From Paracoccus salsus (GTDB taxonomy: Bacteria > Pseudomonadota > Alphaproteobacteria > Rhodobacterales > Rhodobacteraceae): a DNA stretch of 64,000 bases. A program made the translations under genes and the position numbers. Position 1 is the first letter of the stretch; every line of letters starts with the position of its first letter. Location of the stretch: assembly GCF_021556615.1 (NCBI RefSeq), contig NZ_JAKGGD010000007.1, positions 62,001 through 126,000 on the forward strand. The letters run 5' to 3'. The notes under the pieces are model-generated. The model was given only the letters and a program-made list of their open reading frames with translations, had not been told where the DNA came from and searched no databases. Shown here piece after piece: positions 1 to 8,584 of the stretch.

Positions 1-1
1 T

Positions 2-502
2 GCCGGCATTTCCGGGGTCAACAAGCCCACAGACGAGATCGACGCCGACGACTGGCGCAAGGTGATCGAGGTGAATGTCAACGGCGTGTTCTATTGCACC
101 AAGGCGGCGATCCCCCACATGAAAAAGGCGGGCGGGGGAAGCATCATCAACCTGTCCTCGATTTACGGCCTGGTCGGCGCGCCGGATCTGCCGCCCTACC
201 ACGCCTCGAAGGGCGCGGTGCGGCTGATGACCAAGACCGATGCGCTTCTGTATGCCAGGGAAGGGATCCGCGTGAACTCGGTCCATCCGGGCTTCATCTG
301 GACGCCGCTTGTCCAGGCGATCGCGCAGGCCTCGGATGAGGGTGAGGACGCCTTTCGCAAGGGCCTCGACGATCTTCATCCGGTCGGCCATGTCGGCGAA
401 CCCGAGGATATCGCCGCGGGGATCGCGTATCTTGCCTGCGACGATGCGAAATTCGTGACCGGATCCGAGCTTGTGATCGATGGCGGATACACGGCGCGAT
501 AG
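2..502 (+). CDS. SDR-family NAD(P)-dependent oxidoreductase, 5' end outside window
   Basis: This is the C-terminal 166 residues of a classical short-chain dehydrogenase/reductase, probably oxidising or reducing a secondary alcohol or ketone in the cytoplasm. The open frame runs in from the left edge. The visible part starts inside the NAG-type motif (AGISGVNKP), followed by the N of the VNVNGVF helix, the catalytic Ser in NLSSIYG, the YHASK motif with catalytic Tyr and Lys, the HPGFIWTP turn, and the usual GSELVIDGGYTAR C-terminus. The Rossmann GxxxGxG segment lies upstream of the window. The substrate cannot be told from sequence; the pattern resembles cyclopentanol/glucose dehydrogenase-type SDRs, but this subgroup is too broad for a name. 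It is followed by gene debris, so no operon partner is visible. Confidence 0.9.
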   Translation, partial: AGISGVNKPTDEIDADDWRKVIEVNVNGVFYCTKAAIPHMKKAGGGSIINLSSIYGLVGAPDLPPYHASKGAVRLMTKTDALLYAREGIRVNSVHPGFIWTPLVQAIAQASDEGEDAFRKGLDDLHPVGHVGEPEDIAAGIAYLACDDAKFVTGSELVIDGGYTAR

Positions 503-644
503 GCTGACCGGGTCCACGGGACGGACGGCCCATCGATGCCGCAGCGATCATGCCCGCCATGTGCGGCGCGGTTCCGGCACCGGATGCGGACCGTCACCCG
601 CGCGGTCCGACCGCGGGGACGCTTTCTCCGGCGCGGATCCGGAC

Positions 645-1433
645 CGTTCCCGCGGCGGGCCGGCTGAAGAAACACGGCCCCAACCGGCTTCGGAAAACAG
701 CAGCGCCCGAGCCTGATCGTCATCCTCAGGCACCCGTTCGAAAACGTCATCGTCTGGCTTCTGGCCGGGGCTGCGGTCGTTGTTGTCCCGGTCCTGAACG
801 GCGCGATCGGCCTTTTTACCGAACGGCGCGCGGCGCGCGCGATCGGGTGCCCGGCGAGTTTGTCGTGCTTGAGGCCGGCGACGTGGTGACGGCCGATCCG
901 AGGCTTGTCGAGGCATCGAACCCGAAGCCCGACGAAACTGTGCTGACGGACGAGGCGGTTGCCGATGATGCCGCGTCGGGCGAGGGCATCGAAGTCGCGA
1001 CCGGCATGGCGACCGGGACCGGGCGGATCCGCGACCGCGCGCAAGGCGCCGAGGAAGAGGCGCCGCCGCTGGATCGGCGCCTGATCCGTGGGGCCCGTCC
1101 GGTCTGGCTGACGCTGGCTCTTGCGGCGCTGACGATCGCTGCGGGCATCCTGCGCGGCGACGAGATCGAGCCCGGGCAAGACGACCGTCCTGGATGGGCG
1201 TGGCCTGTCGGGGCGCTGTGCAACAATGCCGAGCTTGGCGACGGCTTCGAGGATGGCCGGGCCGGCGACCCGATGGAGATCGCGCTGCGGACGCGCGCGG
1301 TCGCCCAGTCGTGGAACGTCTTCAACCTGCGCGATCCCGAGGCGGGCCTGACCCTCCGGGAGCCGCCGGGCTCGTCCTGGCCGCGGTCGCAAGCCTCGTG
1401 CCTCTGGTTTCAAGGCAGGCCCGGATCGTCCTG
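645..1433 (+). pseudogene. Decayed P-type cation-transporting ATPase
   Basis: Separate blocks of a P2-type (Ca2+/cation) ATPase appear in the right order, but large pieces are missing. Near 655-715 is a Cation_ATPase_N-like stretch (RLKKHGPNRL). At 722-845, in a different frame, is an M1-M2-like segment (RHPFENVIVWLLAGAA, then VLNGAIGLFTERRA). From 847 the first frame resumes with an actuator-domain start (VPGEFVVLEAGD, ADPRLVEA, DETVLTDE), a later GMATGTGRI and LTLALAALTIAAGIL. Then, without the phosphorylation motif DKTGTLT, come an N-domain scrap (ALCNNAELGDG, GDPMEIAL) and a C-terminal scrap (AQSWNVFNLRDPEAGL). At least one frameshift and two large internal deletions make it non-functional. 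Block limits are approximate. The identification rests on remembered family motifs. Confidence 0.8.
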
Positions 1434-1727
1434 AGGTTCAGGCTTTCCGCGATGGCGGGGTGAAGCCCGTCGGTCGCCGCGCGACCTGCAACGCGCGATG
1501 TGTGGCCGGCCGGCGCGGCCATGTCCCGTTCAAGCCGCTTTTGGGGCCTGAACGATCAGGGATATCGGCGTTGCCTGCGTGTCCGGTCAACGGTCGTTCG
1601 GATCGTGCGTTTCACCGCAGGGAAATGCGGCCATCCCCCGCGCTTGCAAAGCATGCGTTCCTGGGGCGATCATCGCCGACACAGAGGACGAGAGGGAGAA
1701 CATCATGTCGATTCCGGGTGTATCACC
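1434..1727. other. Non-coding stretch before the DUF305 gene
   Basis: I recognise no gene here. A small imperfect hairpin lies at 1528-1536/1545-1553 (gttcaagcc against ggcctgaac). The open frame that continues upstream of the DUF305 start through this region is Arg/Gly-rich and looks non-coding. The last ~30 bases hold a purine-rich gagggagaa tract at 1691-1699, too far from the start at 1728 to be an ideal ribosome site. Confidence 0.5.
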
Positions 1728-2177
1728 ATGGCCTATCTGAGATTCGCCGCAATGATCGCGACATCCACAGCGGCAATGTACATCATGATGTACCTTAACA
1801 CATACAGCCTTGACCATGTGTTCTGGAGCCAGACCCGCGCATGGATGGCGCTCTACATGGGGGCCGGAATGGCGGTGATCATGCTCGCCTTCATGCTTGG
1901 CATGTATAGGCATCGCACGCTCAATATCGCGATCTTTGTCGCAGCCGGACTGGTCTTCGCTTCATCGGTTTACCTGGTTCGCAGCCAGAGAACCGTTGAT
2001 GATGTCGCCTGGATGCGGGCCATGATCCCGCATCATTCGATTGCCATCCTCACAAGCGAAAGGGCCGGGCTGACGGATCCCCGGGTCCGCGAACTGGCCG
2101 ACGAGATCATCGCAACCCAGCGCAGAGAGATCGAATTGATGGCAGAACTGATCGCCGACCTCAGGACCCGGCAATAG
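1728..2177 (+). CDS. DUF305 domain-containing membrane protein
   Basis: The product is 149 residues. The N-terminal ~85 residues form three hydrophobic segments (from MAYLRFAAMIATSTAAMYIM to GLVFASSVYLV), with a short DUF305 domain after them. The domain is recognised by WMRAMIPHHSIAILTSERA and by the helix RELADEIIATQRREIELMAELIADL. DUF305 proteins are four-helix, ferritin-like modules often linked to metal stress; the HH pair and acidic residues would suit metal binding, but the function is not proven. The frame is open further upstream, but only this ATG precedes plausible protein sequence. The protein is probably an inner-membrane protein with its DUF305 part beyond the last membrane segment. 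It lies between the ATPase ruin and the hibernation-factor gene. Confidence 0.8.
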   Translation: MAYLRFAAMIATSTAAMYIMMYLNTYSLDHVFWSQTRAWMALYMGAGMAVIMLAFMLGMYRHRTLNIAIFVAAGLVFASSVYLVRSQRTVDDVAWMRAMIPHHSIAILTSERAGLTDPRVRELADEIIATQRREIELMAELIADLRTRQ

Positions 2178-2206
2178 GCGCGCTGTCGTCCTGTGATCGG
2201 CGGGCA

Positions 2207-2220
2207 TTGACGCAGGTTAA
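2207..2220 (+). promoter_or_regulatory. FNR/CRP-family-like box upstream of the hibernation-factor gene
   Basis: The sequence TTGAC-GCAG-GTTAA is a 5-4-5 imperfect inverted repeat. It is close to the TTGAY-N4-RTCAA pattern used by FnrL/FnrP/NNR-type regulators in Rhodobacteraceae; one base of the right arm departs from the symmetrical GTCAA. It lies 142 bases before the start codon at 2363, in the only intergenic space serving that gene. Assignment as a regulator site is inference from pattern only. Confidence 0.45.
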
Positions 2221-2362
2221 GGCGTGACCGCAGCACCGTGTCCTAACCTCGCCGTCCAGGCTCGGCCGAAAGATTTTCGTTTTCACGAACAGAGCCTTCG
2301 GCCGGCGACCCGGAATGCGGCGAACGGGTCGAGGCTGTGGCAGATACAAGGGAGACGTCTCG

Positions 2363-2956
2363 ATGCAAACAGCTGTCGAAATTTCCTTCAAGCATGTCGA
2401 ACCCACGGACGAGATCAAGGCGCTGATCTCTGACAAGGTGGCGCAGCTTGAAAAATTCTATTCAGGCATCACCAGTTGTCATGTCTATGTCCGGGCTCCT
2501 CACCGGAGCCAGCGCACCGGAAACCTGTTCGAGGTCACCATCGAACTGCGCGTGCCCGGCAAGGAGCTTGTAGTGCGGCACGATCAGAATGACGTCGCCG
2601 AGCACGAGCACCTGAAGGTCGCAATCCGTGACGCCTTCGCGGCGATGGGCACGGAGCTGAAAGGCTGGAAGGCCCAGATCAAGGGCGAGACAAAGCTTCA
2701 CGATGGGCCGCTTCAAGGCAAGGTCGTCGAGATCCACCACGACCGGGATCATGGCCAGATCATCGCGACCGACCACCGGCTGATCTATTTCCATCGCAAC
2801 AGCGTCGTCGACGGCAGCTTTGACGATCTGCAGCCGCGCGATGAGGTGGAACTGGTCGTCCAGACCGATGAAAGCGATATCGGGCCGCAGGCCAGCACGG
2901 TGCGTCGCATCGGCGCGCTGCAATACGATCCCACGACAAAGCCCAGTCGCCGCTGA
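2363..2956 (+). CDS. HPF/RaiA-type ribosome hibernation factor fused to a cold-shock-like domain
   Basis: The product is 197 residues. Residues ~1-105 match the beta-alpha-beta fold of HPF/RaiA ribosome-associated inhibitors, which bind the 30S decoding region in resting cells (VEISFKHVEPTDEIKALISDK, FEVTIELRVPGKELVVRH, AIRDAFAAM). Residues ~116-185 resemble a cold-shock/S1-like beta-barrel (LQGKVVEIHHDRDHGQIIATD, IYFHRNSVV, LQPRDEVELVV), including the aromatic FHRNSV RNA-binding strand. Classical long HPFs carry a different C-terminal dimerisation domain, so this is the HPF-CSD architecture. ATG 2363 is chosen over the earlier in-frame start because a gggag purine tract precedes it and homology begins there. 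An FNR-like box lies upstream, which would suit low-oxygen dormancy. Confidence 0.85.
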   Translation: MQTAVEISFKHVEPTDEIKALISDKVAQLEKFYSGITSCHVYVRAPHRSQRTGNLFEVTIELRVPGKELVVRHDQNDVAEHEHLKVAIRDAFAAMGTELKGWKAQIKGETKLHDGPLQGKVVEIHHDRDHGQIIATDHRLIYFHRNSVVDGSFDDLQPRDEVELVVQTDESDIGPQASTVRRIGALQYDPTTKPSRR

Positions 2957-3113
2957 CCGCCACCGATGCGCAAGCCAACGGGAAGGACGTCTGGTCCGGA
3001 CGCGAACAGTCGCGGCGGCCCATGCCCTGGGCCGGCCATCAGGACGGCGTCGGGGGCCGAACCGGGGCCATTCGTCCCGTTCCCTGGCCGGGTTTTCTTG
3101 CTAACGTGCCGGC

Positions 3114-3893
3114 ATGAAAGAGCTCCATCGCAGAATCATGCTTCTCTACACAGGTCAAAGCAAGAACGCCCGACGGTTCCGCTATGGGCTGATCGGCTTC
3201 GATATGGTCAGCATCCTCTATTTCATCGCCACGGCCGCCTTGCCCGCCACCGCGCTTACCGTTGCCCTGAACGCGGGTCTTGGATTTGTGATCCTGCTGG
3301 ATCTGGGGGCCCGGCTCTGGATTTCCGGGAACCCGCGCAGGGAACTTGCCCGGATCTACACGCTTGCGGACATGATCGTCGTCGCCTCCATCATCCTGAC
3401 GCCGATCTTCAGCCAGAACCTTGCGTTTCTTCGTGTTCTGAGGGGGCTGCGGGTGATCCACGCCTATCACCTGCTGCGCGATCTGAGGCGCGAGAGTCTG
3501 TTCTTCCGCCGTCACGAGGATGCGATCCTCGCGGGGGTGAACCTGTTCGTCTTCATCTTCGTGACGACGTCGTTCGTCTTCGTTCTGGGCTTCGACGAAC
3601 AGGACGGGGTCGCCGCCTATATCGACGCGCTCTACTTCACGGTGGCGACGCTGACGACCACGGGCTTCGGCGACATCACCATGACGACGCCGGGCGGCAA
3701 GCTGTTGGCCGTTTTCATCATGGTTTTCGGCGTCGCACTTTTCGTGCAGTTGGCGCGGGCGATTTTCCAGCCGTCCAAGATCAAGTACAAATGCCCGGAA
3801 TGCGGCTTGAACCGGCACGAACCGGATGCGATCCACTGCAAGCATTGCGGTGAAGCGCTGAAGATCGAGACCGAAGGCGAGACAGGGACCTGA
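3114..3893 (+). CDS. Voltage-gated-type potassium channel with C-terminal zinc ribbon
   Basis: The product is a 259-residue inner-membrane ion channel. Hydrophobic segments S1-S3 occupy ~25-100. A positively charged S4-like helix follows at ~105-127 (FLRVLRGLRVIHAYHLLRDLRR spans it). S5 lies at ~138-160, then the pore loop with selectivity filter TTTGFGDI at 181-188, and S6 at ~196-218. TTTGFGD is the K+-channel signature. After S6 the protein carries an unusual short zinc ribbon with four cysteines at 227, 230, 242 and 245 (CPEC and CKHC), in place of the larger RCK or cyclic-nucleotide domain often seen. It stands alone, 82 bases before the FNT gene in the same direction. The physiological stimulus is unknown. 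Confidence 0.9.
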   Translation: MKELHRRIMLLYTGQSKNARRFRYGLIGFDMVSILYFIATAALPATALTVALNAGLGFVILLDLGARLWISGNPRRELARIYTLADMIVVASIILTPIFSQNLAFLRVLRGLRVIHAYHLLRDLRRESLFFRRHEDAILAGVNLFVFIFVTTSFVFVLGFDEQDGVAAYIDALYFTVATLTTTGFGDITMTTPGGKLLAVFIMVFGVALFVQLARAIFQPSKIKYKCPECGLNRHEPDAIHCKHCGEALKIETEGETGT

Positions 3894-3975
3894 CCAGGCA
3901 AGCCCGCGCCCGACCACGCGCCGCGAGGCTGCATGATCCGGGAGTCAGGACCGGGAAAATTGGGGAAACGGGCGC

Positions 3976-4791
3976 ATGGCCGAAGAAGCCGATCTGGACC
4001 TGGACGAAAAGCGACAGGCCGACCGATACGAGGCTGTGCCCTCGGCCGTCATCTTCGAGGCGATCCGCCGCGAAGGCGAGCACGAACTGTCGCGCTCGGC
4101 AAGCGCGCTGTGGTGGTCCGGCGTGGCGGCGGGCTTTGCGATCAGCACCTCGGTGCTTGCCAAGGGGTCCCTTGCCTCGATCCTGCCCGACTCAGGCTGG
4201 GCTGCGGGCATCTCGAACCTGGGTTACACCGTCGGCTTTCTGATCGTGATCCTGGCCCGGATGCAGCTCTTCACCGAGAACACGATCACGCCGATCCTGC
4301 CGCTGTTTCTCAGGCCGACATGGGCGAAGGCCGTCAATATCGCCAGGCTCTGGGGCATCGTGTTCGCGGCCAACATGACGGGCTGTCTGGCGGCGGCGCT
4401 GGTGCTGGTCCACGGGCATGTCGTGCCGGATACGCGCTTCGAGGGCATCCTGTCCATCTCGTATCATTATGCCGAAGCGACGCCGTTCGAGCATTTCGCC
4501 TGGGGCGTTCCGGCGGGTTTTCTCATCGCCGCGCTGGTCTGGATCCTGCCGCGCATGGACAGTGCGGGCGAGGTGCTGATGATCGTGATCATCACCTACA
4601 TCATCGGACTTGGCGGCATGTCGCATGTGGTGGCGGGCGCGACCGAGCTGTTCATCCTTGTGGTAAGCGGCAAGCTGGGGCTGGCCGAAGCCGTGTTCGG
4701 CGGCATCGTGCCGGCCTTCGCGGGCAACGTGCTGGGCGGCACCGGCATCTTTGCGGCGCTGACCTACGCGCAGGTGCGCAACGAGATCTGA
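3976..4791 (+). CDS. Formate/nitrite transporter (FNT) family channel
   Basis: The product is 271 residues with six membrane helices typical of FNT anion channels. An N-terminal cytosolic stretch of ~45 residues (FEAIRREGEHELSRSASALWWSG) precedes the first helix. The central FNT features are visible: ISNLGYTVGFLIVILARMQLFTENT, with the family's L-F-T-E-N segment, and GNVLGGTGIFAAL near the C-terminus. This is the longer FNT subgroup with an extended N-terminus, distinct from FocA/NirC. Substrate (formate, nitrite or other small anion) cannot be decided. A ggggaaacgg purine tract precedes the ATG. It could be co-transcribed with the upstream potassium channel. Confidence 0.85.
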   Translation: MAEEADLDLDEKRQADRYEAVPSAVIFEAIRREGEHELSRSASALWWSGVAAGFAISTSVLAKGSLASILPDSGWAAGISNLGYTVGFLIVILARMQLFTENTITPILPLFLRPTWAKAVNIARLWGIVFAANMTGCLAAALVLVHGHVVPDTRFEGILSISYHYAEATPFEHFAWGVPAGFLIAALVWILPRMDSAGEVLMIVIITYIIGLGGMSHVVAGATELFILVVSGKLGLAEAVFGGIVPAFAGNVLGGTGIFAALTYAQVRNEI

Positions 4792-4875
4792 GGCGCGGGC
4801 CGCGTTCGTTCCCTTGCCGTGTCGAAAGCGCGGCAGGGCCTGCAACGATCGATGCGGCTTGTAGCGTTCTGTCCC

Positions 4876-6309
4876 TCAGGACGGGTCCGTGCCGCGTTCG
4901 TCCGGCGACAAGAGGTTGGTCCTGGCTTCGGGCAGATCGGTGTCCTCGGCCTGGCGCCTGAGATCGCCATCATCGGATTTGAGGTCGCCCTCGCCGGACG
5001 AAACGGTCGCCGCATCGGCCTTGTCGCCGGCGGCAAGGGGTCGTGGCGTGTCCTGGGCATCGCCGGCTTCGTCGCGACCGTCGGGGATCCGCAGCAGCGG
5101 CACACCCTCGGGAAAGATGACTTCATGGACGGGTGCGGGCATCGAGATCCCTGCGTCCTGAAGCGCACGCTTGACCTGGCGCATCAGGGATGACCGGAGC
5201 TTGACGATCGAATAGGTCCTGCCGTCAAACCAGAACTGCACCCGGATGTTCACCGTGGATGGACCCAACTCATCGACGATGGCACCTGGTTCGGGATCGC
5301 CAAGAACGGCAGGATGCGCGCGCAGCGTCGCAATGATCAGTTCCTGTGCCTTCGCGATTGAATTGGCATAGCCGATGCCGACGGTGAATTCGGTCCGTCG
5401 ATTGGGGTTGCTCGAGAAGTTGGTGATGACGCTCTTGAAGACCGCCGAATTCGGGATCTGGATGTGATTGCCATCCAGGGTCAGCAGGATCGTGGTTCGC
5501 ATGTTGAGGTTCTGCACGATCCCTTCATGTTCGCCGATCCGTATCCAGTCTCCGGCCCTGAAGGGATTGCGGGCACTCAGCAGGATGCTCGCCAGCGAGT
5601 TCTCGGCGATTTCGCGGAAAGCCAGACCGACGATGATGCCGACCAGTCCGGTGCCGCCCAGAACCGTGACGGCAAGCCGTGTCAGACCTGCAATCTGAAG
5701 GACAAGATACAAGCCGATGAGGAAGATTGGCAAGGCGAGCGCCCGCGCCGCGATGTCCACCAGCAACGGAGACGTCAGTCGGCGTTGCAGGATGCGACGC
5801 GACAGGCGGGCAGCGCCCCGCGTCAGCAACCAGAAGATGAAAAGGATGAACAGGGAAACGACAGTCAGCGGAGCGAACCATTGCGCCCGCGCGACCAGTT
5901 GCTCCAGCTCTCGCCAGGTCGGGGTCAGGTCCCAGCTGATCGGGCGCTGCACCGCGATCCGGTTCACGACCGCGACCACGTCCTGGGTCCGCCGCGCGAG
6001 TTGCTGGGCCCAGTCCCGATGCTCATCCGCCTCGGTCTGCCCGTCCAGGAACACGATCCCCTCGCGCACGGAAACGTCCAGCGGATCGAACCAGTTGCTG
6101 GCCTTGAGAATGTTTTCCAGACGCTCCGCGATCTGCGTGTCGCGCGCGCCGGGTTCCACTGCGATCTCGCGCGTGACCTCGGGCGCCGCCGCGCTGTCGT
6201 CGATGGGAATATCCTGCGCCCGCGAGGGCGCCGCGCCAAGGCTCAGCATCACGGCCAGAAGGACGATCAGCCGCCCGAAGGGATTGCGCTGGCGACGGTC
6301 TGAAGACAT
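4876..6309 (-). CDS. Mechanosensitive ion channel (MscS family) with BON domain
   Basis: The product is 477 residues. It has a signal peptide (RLIVLLAVMLSLGAAPSRAQ), then a periplasmic BON-like domain at ~58-120 (VREGIVFLDGQTEADEH, VVNRIAV), membrane helices at ~145-245 ending in the MscS pore helix (LGGTGLVGIIVGLAFREIAEN), and the beta domain (NPFRAGDWIRIGEHEGIVQNL, IPNSAVFKSVITNFSS). An acidic ~75-residue C-terminal tail follows. MscS channels release solutes on hypo-osmotic shock. The start at 6309 is preceded by ggagtg six bases upstream; the longer frame to 6468 reads as Arg-rich non-coding sequence. It converges on the FNT gene. Confidence 0.9.
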   Translation of the reverse strand: MSSDRRQRNPFGRLIVLLAVMLSLGAAPSRAQDIPIDDSAAAPEVTREIAVEPGARDTQIAERLENILKASNWFDPLDVSVREGIVFLDGQTEADEHRDWAQQLARRTQDVVAVVNRIAVQRPISWDLTPTWRELEQLVARAQWFAPLTVVSLFILFIFWLLTRGAARLSRRILQRRLTSPLLVDIAARALALPIFLIGLYLVLQIAGLTRLAVTVLGGTGLVGIIVGLAFREIAENSLASILLSARNPFRAGDWIRIGEHEGIVQNLNMRTTILLTLDGNHIQIPNSAVFKSVITNFSSNPNRRTEFTVGIGYANSIAKAQELIIATLRAHPAVLGDPEPGAIVDELGPSTVNIRVQFWFDGRTYSIVKLRSSLMRQVKRALQDAGISMPAPVHEVIFPEGVPLLRIPDGRDEAGDAQDTPRPLAAGDKADAATVSSGEGDLKSDDGDLRRQAEDTDLPEARTNLLSPDERGTDPS

Positions 6310-6464
6310 CGGACACTCCATTTCAGCGGGCCGCCGCACTCCGCGATGCCGGCGCCACGATGGCGCAACCCGGAACGAATGCGGGACAGGCCCTCGGGAC
6401 CGGTCGCGCGCGACCGCCCCGTTCGGGCAGGCGGCACCGGCGATTTGCGCCGTGACCGTTCGGC

Positions 6465-7736
6465 TCACGTCTGCTGGACCTCATCGAGGCCGCGCGCCAG
6501 AAATGCACCGAGCGCGGCGATGAGGGCAAAAGACATCAGGACCGGCGCCGGTCCGAAGCGGTCCGCCGCCAGTCCGAAGATCCCGCTTGCCAGCAGCGCG
6601 GCGCCGATCAGTGTATTCGACAGCGCGGTGTATCGGGCCCGGAACGCGTCCTCGGCCATGTCGGTCAGGTGCAGCTTGCGACCTGCGCGCACGCCCTCAT
6701 AGGCGATCTGCGCGGCAAAGATCGCCGCTGCCGCGCCAAGCGCTCCGCCAAGCCCGCCGAAGGCCATGCCGACCGCGCCCACCACGGCGAAGACCGCGGC
6801 CCCAAGCGCACCCGCCGCCATCAGCGTCTGGCGGCTTGAACGGTCGGACAGCCGCCCCCAGACATAGGATGCCAGAACCGAAGCGGCGGTCGAGGCCATC
6901 ACCAGCGGCCCAAGCTGATCCAGAGCATTTCGGCCCGACGCCGCCGACAGCATGACGATGAAGGGCGGCGCCAGCGCAGTCACGGCCAGCGCCGCGCGCG
7001 AGGCCACGAAGACGCGAAGCTGGCGGTCGGTCAGGATCGGCTGAACCAGTGCGGCAAAGGATCCGTCGTCATCCTTGTCGTCAGTGTCCGATTCCGGCTC
7101 GCGCAGGGTCAGGAAGATCGCCGAAGCCAGCAGAAACGCCGCCCCCGCCACGGCGATGATGACCGCAAGCGGCGCGACGGCGACCGCGAAGAGGCCCGAG
7201 GCCATCAAGGCGCCCACGCCGAAGACCGAGACCGAGGCGACGGACGCCGCAAGCCCGGTGATCGCCCCGCGCCGCCGCTTGGTGATCGTGCGTGCCAGCG
7301 CGTCCTTGTAGCTGACCGACGAGGCCGAGCGCGCCACCGCAAGCACCGCGAGGCAGGCCACGATGACACCGCCCGCCACCGCGCCCGACAGCAACAGCGC
7401 CGCCGCCGCGATGCCAAGCGCCGCGATCCCCTGCACCGCACTGCCCGCGGCCCAGAACCGCTTGCGCCGCGGGCTTGCCTCGACCAGCCGGGCAAGCGCG
7501 AGTTGCGGCAGCAGCGCACCGGCCTCGCGCACAGGCACCAGAAGCCCGACCATCGCCCCCGGTGCCGACAGGGCGGTCAGCAGCCACGACAGCACCAGCT
7601 TGGGGTCGATCAGCGCGTCCGCCGTCTTGGTCAATGTCAGCGAGACGACATGCACGACCCCGTTGCGCGCCTCGCCGGGGCGAATCGTGTCCCGGTCGGC
7701 GCCGGTCAGGGTGGAAAAGGCATCCTTCATGGTCAT
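6465..7736 (-). CDS. Major facilitator superfamily-type transporter
   Basis: The product is 423 residues with about twelve hydrophobic segments and the layout of an MFS permease. The first half ends near LREPESDTDD, followed by an acidic cytosolic loop (DTDDKDDDG) and a second half beginning at QLRVFVASRAAL. A WGRLSDRSSRQ sequence in the second half matches the loop 8-9 relative of MFS motif A. The substrate is unknown. ATG 7736 is chosen; a TTG at 7769 would overlap the upstream ZIP gene by 17 bases. Co-directional and nearly contiguous with the ZIP gene (17 bases from its stop to this start), so the two are probably co-transcribed. Confidence 0.75.
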   Translation of the reverse strand: MTMKDAFSTLTGADRDTIRPGEARNGVVHVVSLTLTKTADALIDPKLVLSWLLTALSAPGAMVGLLVPVREAGALLPQLALARLVEASPRRKRFWAAGSAVQGIAALGIAAAALLLSGAVAGGVIVACLAVLAVARSASSVSYKDALARTITKRRRGAITGLAASVASVSVFGVGALMASGLFAVAVAPLAVIIAVAGAAFLLASAIFLTLREPESDTDDKDDDGSFAALVQPILTDRQLRVFVASRAALAVTALAPPFIVMLSAASGRNALDQLGPLVMASTAASVLASYVWGRLSDRSSRQTLMAAGALGAAVFAVVGAVGMAFGGLGGALGAAAAIFAAQIAYEGVRAGRKLHLTDMAEDAFRARYTALSNTLIGAALLASGIFGLAADRFGPAPVLMSFALIAALGAFLARGLDEVQQT

Positions 7737-7752
7737 GTCGCGTAGGTCCGGT

Positions 7753-8496
7753 TCAGTGGGCGAGGACAAGCATCTGGAAGGCCATCATGGCCGAGAAGGC
7801 CAGCGTCACGGCGGTCGCCGCCGAGCCGCTATCGACTTTCTTCGTAGCTTCGGGAAACAGTTCGGAAAAGACCATCCAGATCATCGCGCCCGCCGCAAGG
7901 CCGAGGCCCACGGGCAGGAAGGGCCGGAAGGTTTCGACGAAAAGATAGGCGGGTGCGGCCATGATCGGCTGGGGCAGGCTGGTGAAGATCGCCCACAGCG
8001 CGGCCTTCCAGACCGGCGTGCCGCGCGGCACCAGAACCAGCGCGATGGCCAGCCCCTCGGGCACGTTGTGGAAGGCGATCGCCGTGGTGATGTAGGCGCC
8101 CAGGCCCTCGGACCCGGCGAAGGATACGCCGACGCCCACGCCTTCGGCAAAGGAATGCGCCGTCATGATGCCAAGGATCAGAAGCGCCTTGGCCGCGCCC
8201 GCGCCCTGCAGGTCGGCCACCTCGACGTCGCCCGCGCCGGAAAGCAGCCGGTCGGCCACCACAATCGCGCCAAGCCCCGCGAGCACGCCCACAAGCGTCA
8301 GCATGACATTCAGCGACACGCCCTCGGCGACCAGGCTGTGGCTGGCGGCCAGCATCAGGCCGGCTGCGGCGGCGTTCGACCAGCCCATGGCCCGGTCGCC
8401 GACCTTGTTGACGAACAGGAAGGGCAGCGCGCCAACGCCGGTCATGATCGCGGTCAGCAAGGCCGCCGCGATGACGATCCAGAGGGCTGTGTCCAT
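7753..8496 (-). CDS. ZIP-family divalent metal transporter
   Basis: The product is 247 residues, an inner-membrane transporter of Zn2+, Fe2+ or similar cations. The family signature is clear: helix IV carries HSFAEGVGVG and helix V carries AFHNVPEGLAIAL, whose His and Glu residues form the metal site. About eight hydrophobic helices are present, with LFPEATKKVDSG near the last ones. The start at 8496 has a cgggacc purine stretch before it. It sits first in a likely two-gene unit with the MFS permease. The metal cannot be deduced from sequence. Confidence 0.9.
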   Translation of the reverse strand: MDTALWIVIAAALLTAIMTGVGALPFLFVNKVGDRAMGWSNAAAAGLMLAASHSLVAEGVSLNVMLTLVGVLAGLGAIVVADRLLSGAGDVEVADLQGAGAAKALLILGIMTAHSFAEGVGVGVSFAGSEGLGAYITTAIAFHNVPEGLAIALVLVPRGTPVWKAALWAIFTSLPQPIMAAPAYLFVETFRPFLPVGLGLAAGAMIWMVFSELFPEATKKVDSGSAATAVTLAFSAMMAFQMLVLAH

Positions 8497-8584
8497 GATC
8501 GTGGTCCCGCAGAGGCAAAGGAGGTCCAACCTTGCGCCGCCTGCGAAAAATTCCCGGGCGGCGCAAGTGCGTCAGTGTGGCGGA

